Source: an uncultured Methanobrevibacter sp. (lineage in GTDB: Archaea; Methanobacteriota; Methanobacteria; Methanobacteriales; Methanobacteriaceae). Taken from it: a stretch of DNA of 7,246 nt. Of this stretch, positions 6,951 through 7,246 are shown one piece after another. The number at the start of each line of letters is the position of its first letter. Position 1 is the first letter of the stretch. A program made the translations under genes and the position numbers. The notes beneath the pieces were generated by a model. It saw only the letters and a list, made by a program, of their open reading frames with translations. It did no database searches and was not told the DNA's origin. The stretch spans positions 1 to 7,246 of the forward strand of contig CAMODR010000057.1 in NCBI GenBank assembly GCA_946611495.1. Reading direction: 5' to 3'.

Positions 6951-7246
6951 ATGGCAGCTATTGATGAAGCAGCAGAAAAGAAGCTTAAATCAAGAATAAG
7001 AAAGTTAAAAAAATGTAATAAAGATGAAGAAGAAAAAGAAAAATTCTTCAATCAATTAGGACTCTCTTTCACAATTAGTTTACCAACTAAAAACCCTGAA
7101 AAACAAGAGGATATGATTAACTTATACACTGGTCCTGATGGAAATATCGTATTTGCAGAATTTGCATACTCTGAAGGCGAAGAATTTACTTCTGTTGATA
7201 TTGGTGAAAAAGATTTAAAAGTAATCATAGAATCTTTTGCTGATTT
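6951..7246 (+). CDS. Unrecognised small, probably cytoplasmic protein, N-terminal part (3' end outside the window)
   Basis: The frame is open from the ATG at 6951 to the end of the window, giving 98 complete codons. The protein starts MAAIDEAAEKKLKSRIRK, a highly charged, probably helical segment to about residue 32 with a lysine cluster (RIRKLKKCNK) followed by an acidic one (DEEEKEK). After it comes a less charged, likely mixed alpha/beta part (LGLSFTISLPT; YTGPDGNIVFAEFAY; VDIGEKDLKVIIESF). No signal peptide or membrane segment is present, unlike the two surface proteins before it. The coding sequence has the ordinary codon style of the window and a strong ribosome site, so it is a real gene. 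I do not recognise the family, and the separation by a terminator and a spacer of over 350 bases argues against an operon with the adhesin. Confidence 0.85.
   Translation, partial: MAAIDEAAEKKLKSRIRKLKKCNKDEEEKEKFFNQLGLSFTISLPTKNPEKQEDMINLYTGPDGNIVFAEFAYSEGEEFTSVDIGEKDLKVIIESFAD

Overview
The window looks like an accessory surface-protein locus of a methanogenic archaeon, most probably Methanobrevibacter or a close relative in Methanobacteriales. The reasons are very A+T-rich DNA, T-tract terminators, a ribosome site that matches the archaeal 16S 3' end (AGGTGAT), and a huge secreted protein with the build of the 'adhesin-like proteins' that are numerous in gut and rumen Methanobrevibacter. 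The genus is an inference from family knowledge; no rRNA or housekeeping gene is present to prove it.

Layout: (1) 1-606, the 3' end of one adhesin-like gene, cut by the window edge. (2) 607-1104, a non-coding, nearly pure A/T spacer that begins with long T-tracts, part of them tandemly duplicated, and ends in the leader of the next gene. (3) 1105-6588, one complete 1827-residue secreted protein: signal peptide, acidic spacer, right-handed beta-helix, papain-family (C1A) cysteine peptidase with all its active-site residues, a lectin-like domain, a DUF11-type domain, six Ig-like repeats and a lysine-rich C-terminal module. (4) 6589-6950, a hairpin/T-tract terminator followed by an A/T-rich promoter region. 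(5) 6951 to the window end, the 5' part of a small, apparently cytoplasmic protein that I do not recognise.

The two surface-protein genes run in the same direction and end in the same roughly 176-residue module, about 74% identical by hand count with no gaps, so they are tandem paralogues or members of one family with a shared tail. The simplest reading is that the variable N-terminal parts (beta-helix, peptidase, lectin-like) act outside the cell, the Ig-like repeats form a stalk, and the common basic tail keeps the protein at the cell surface. This last point is inference: no transmembrane anchor is visible at the C-terminus. The most interesting features are this shared tail, the peptidase inside an adhesin without a classical pro-domain, and the A-B higher-order pattern of the stalk repeats.
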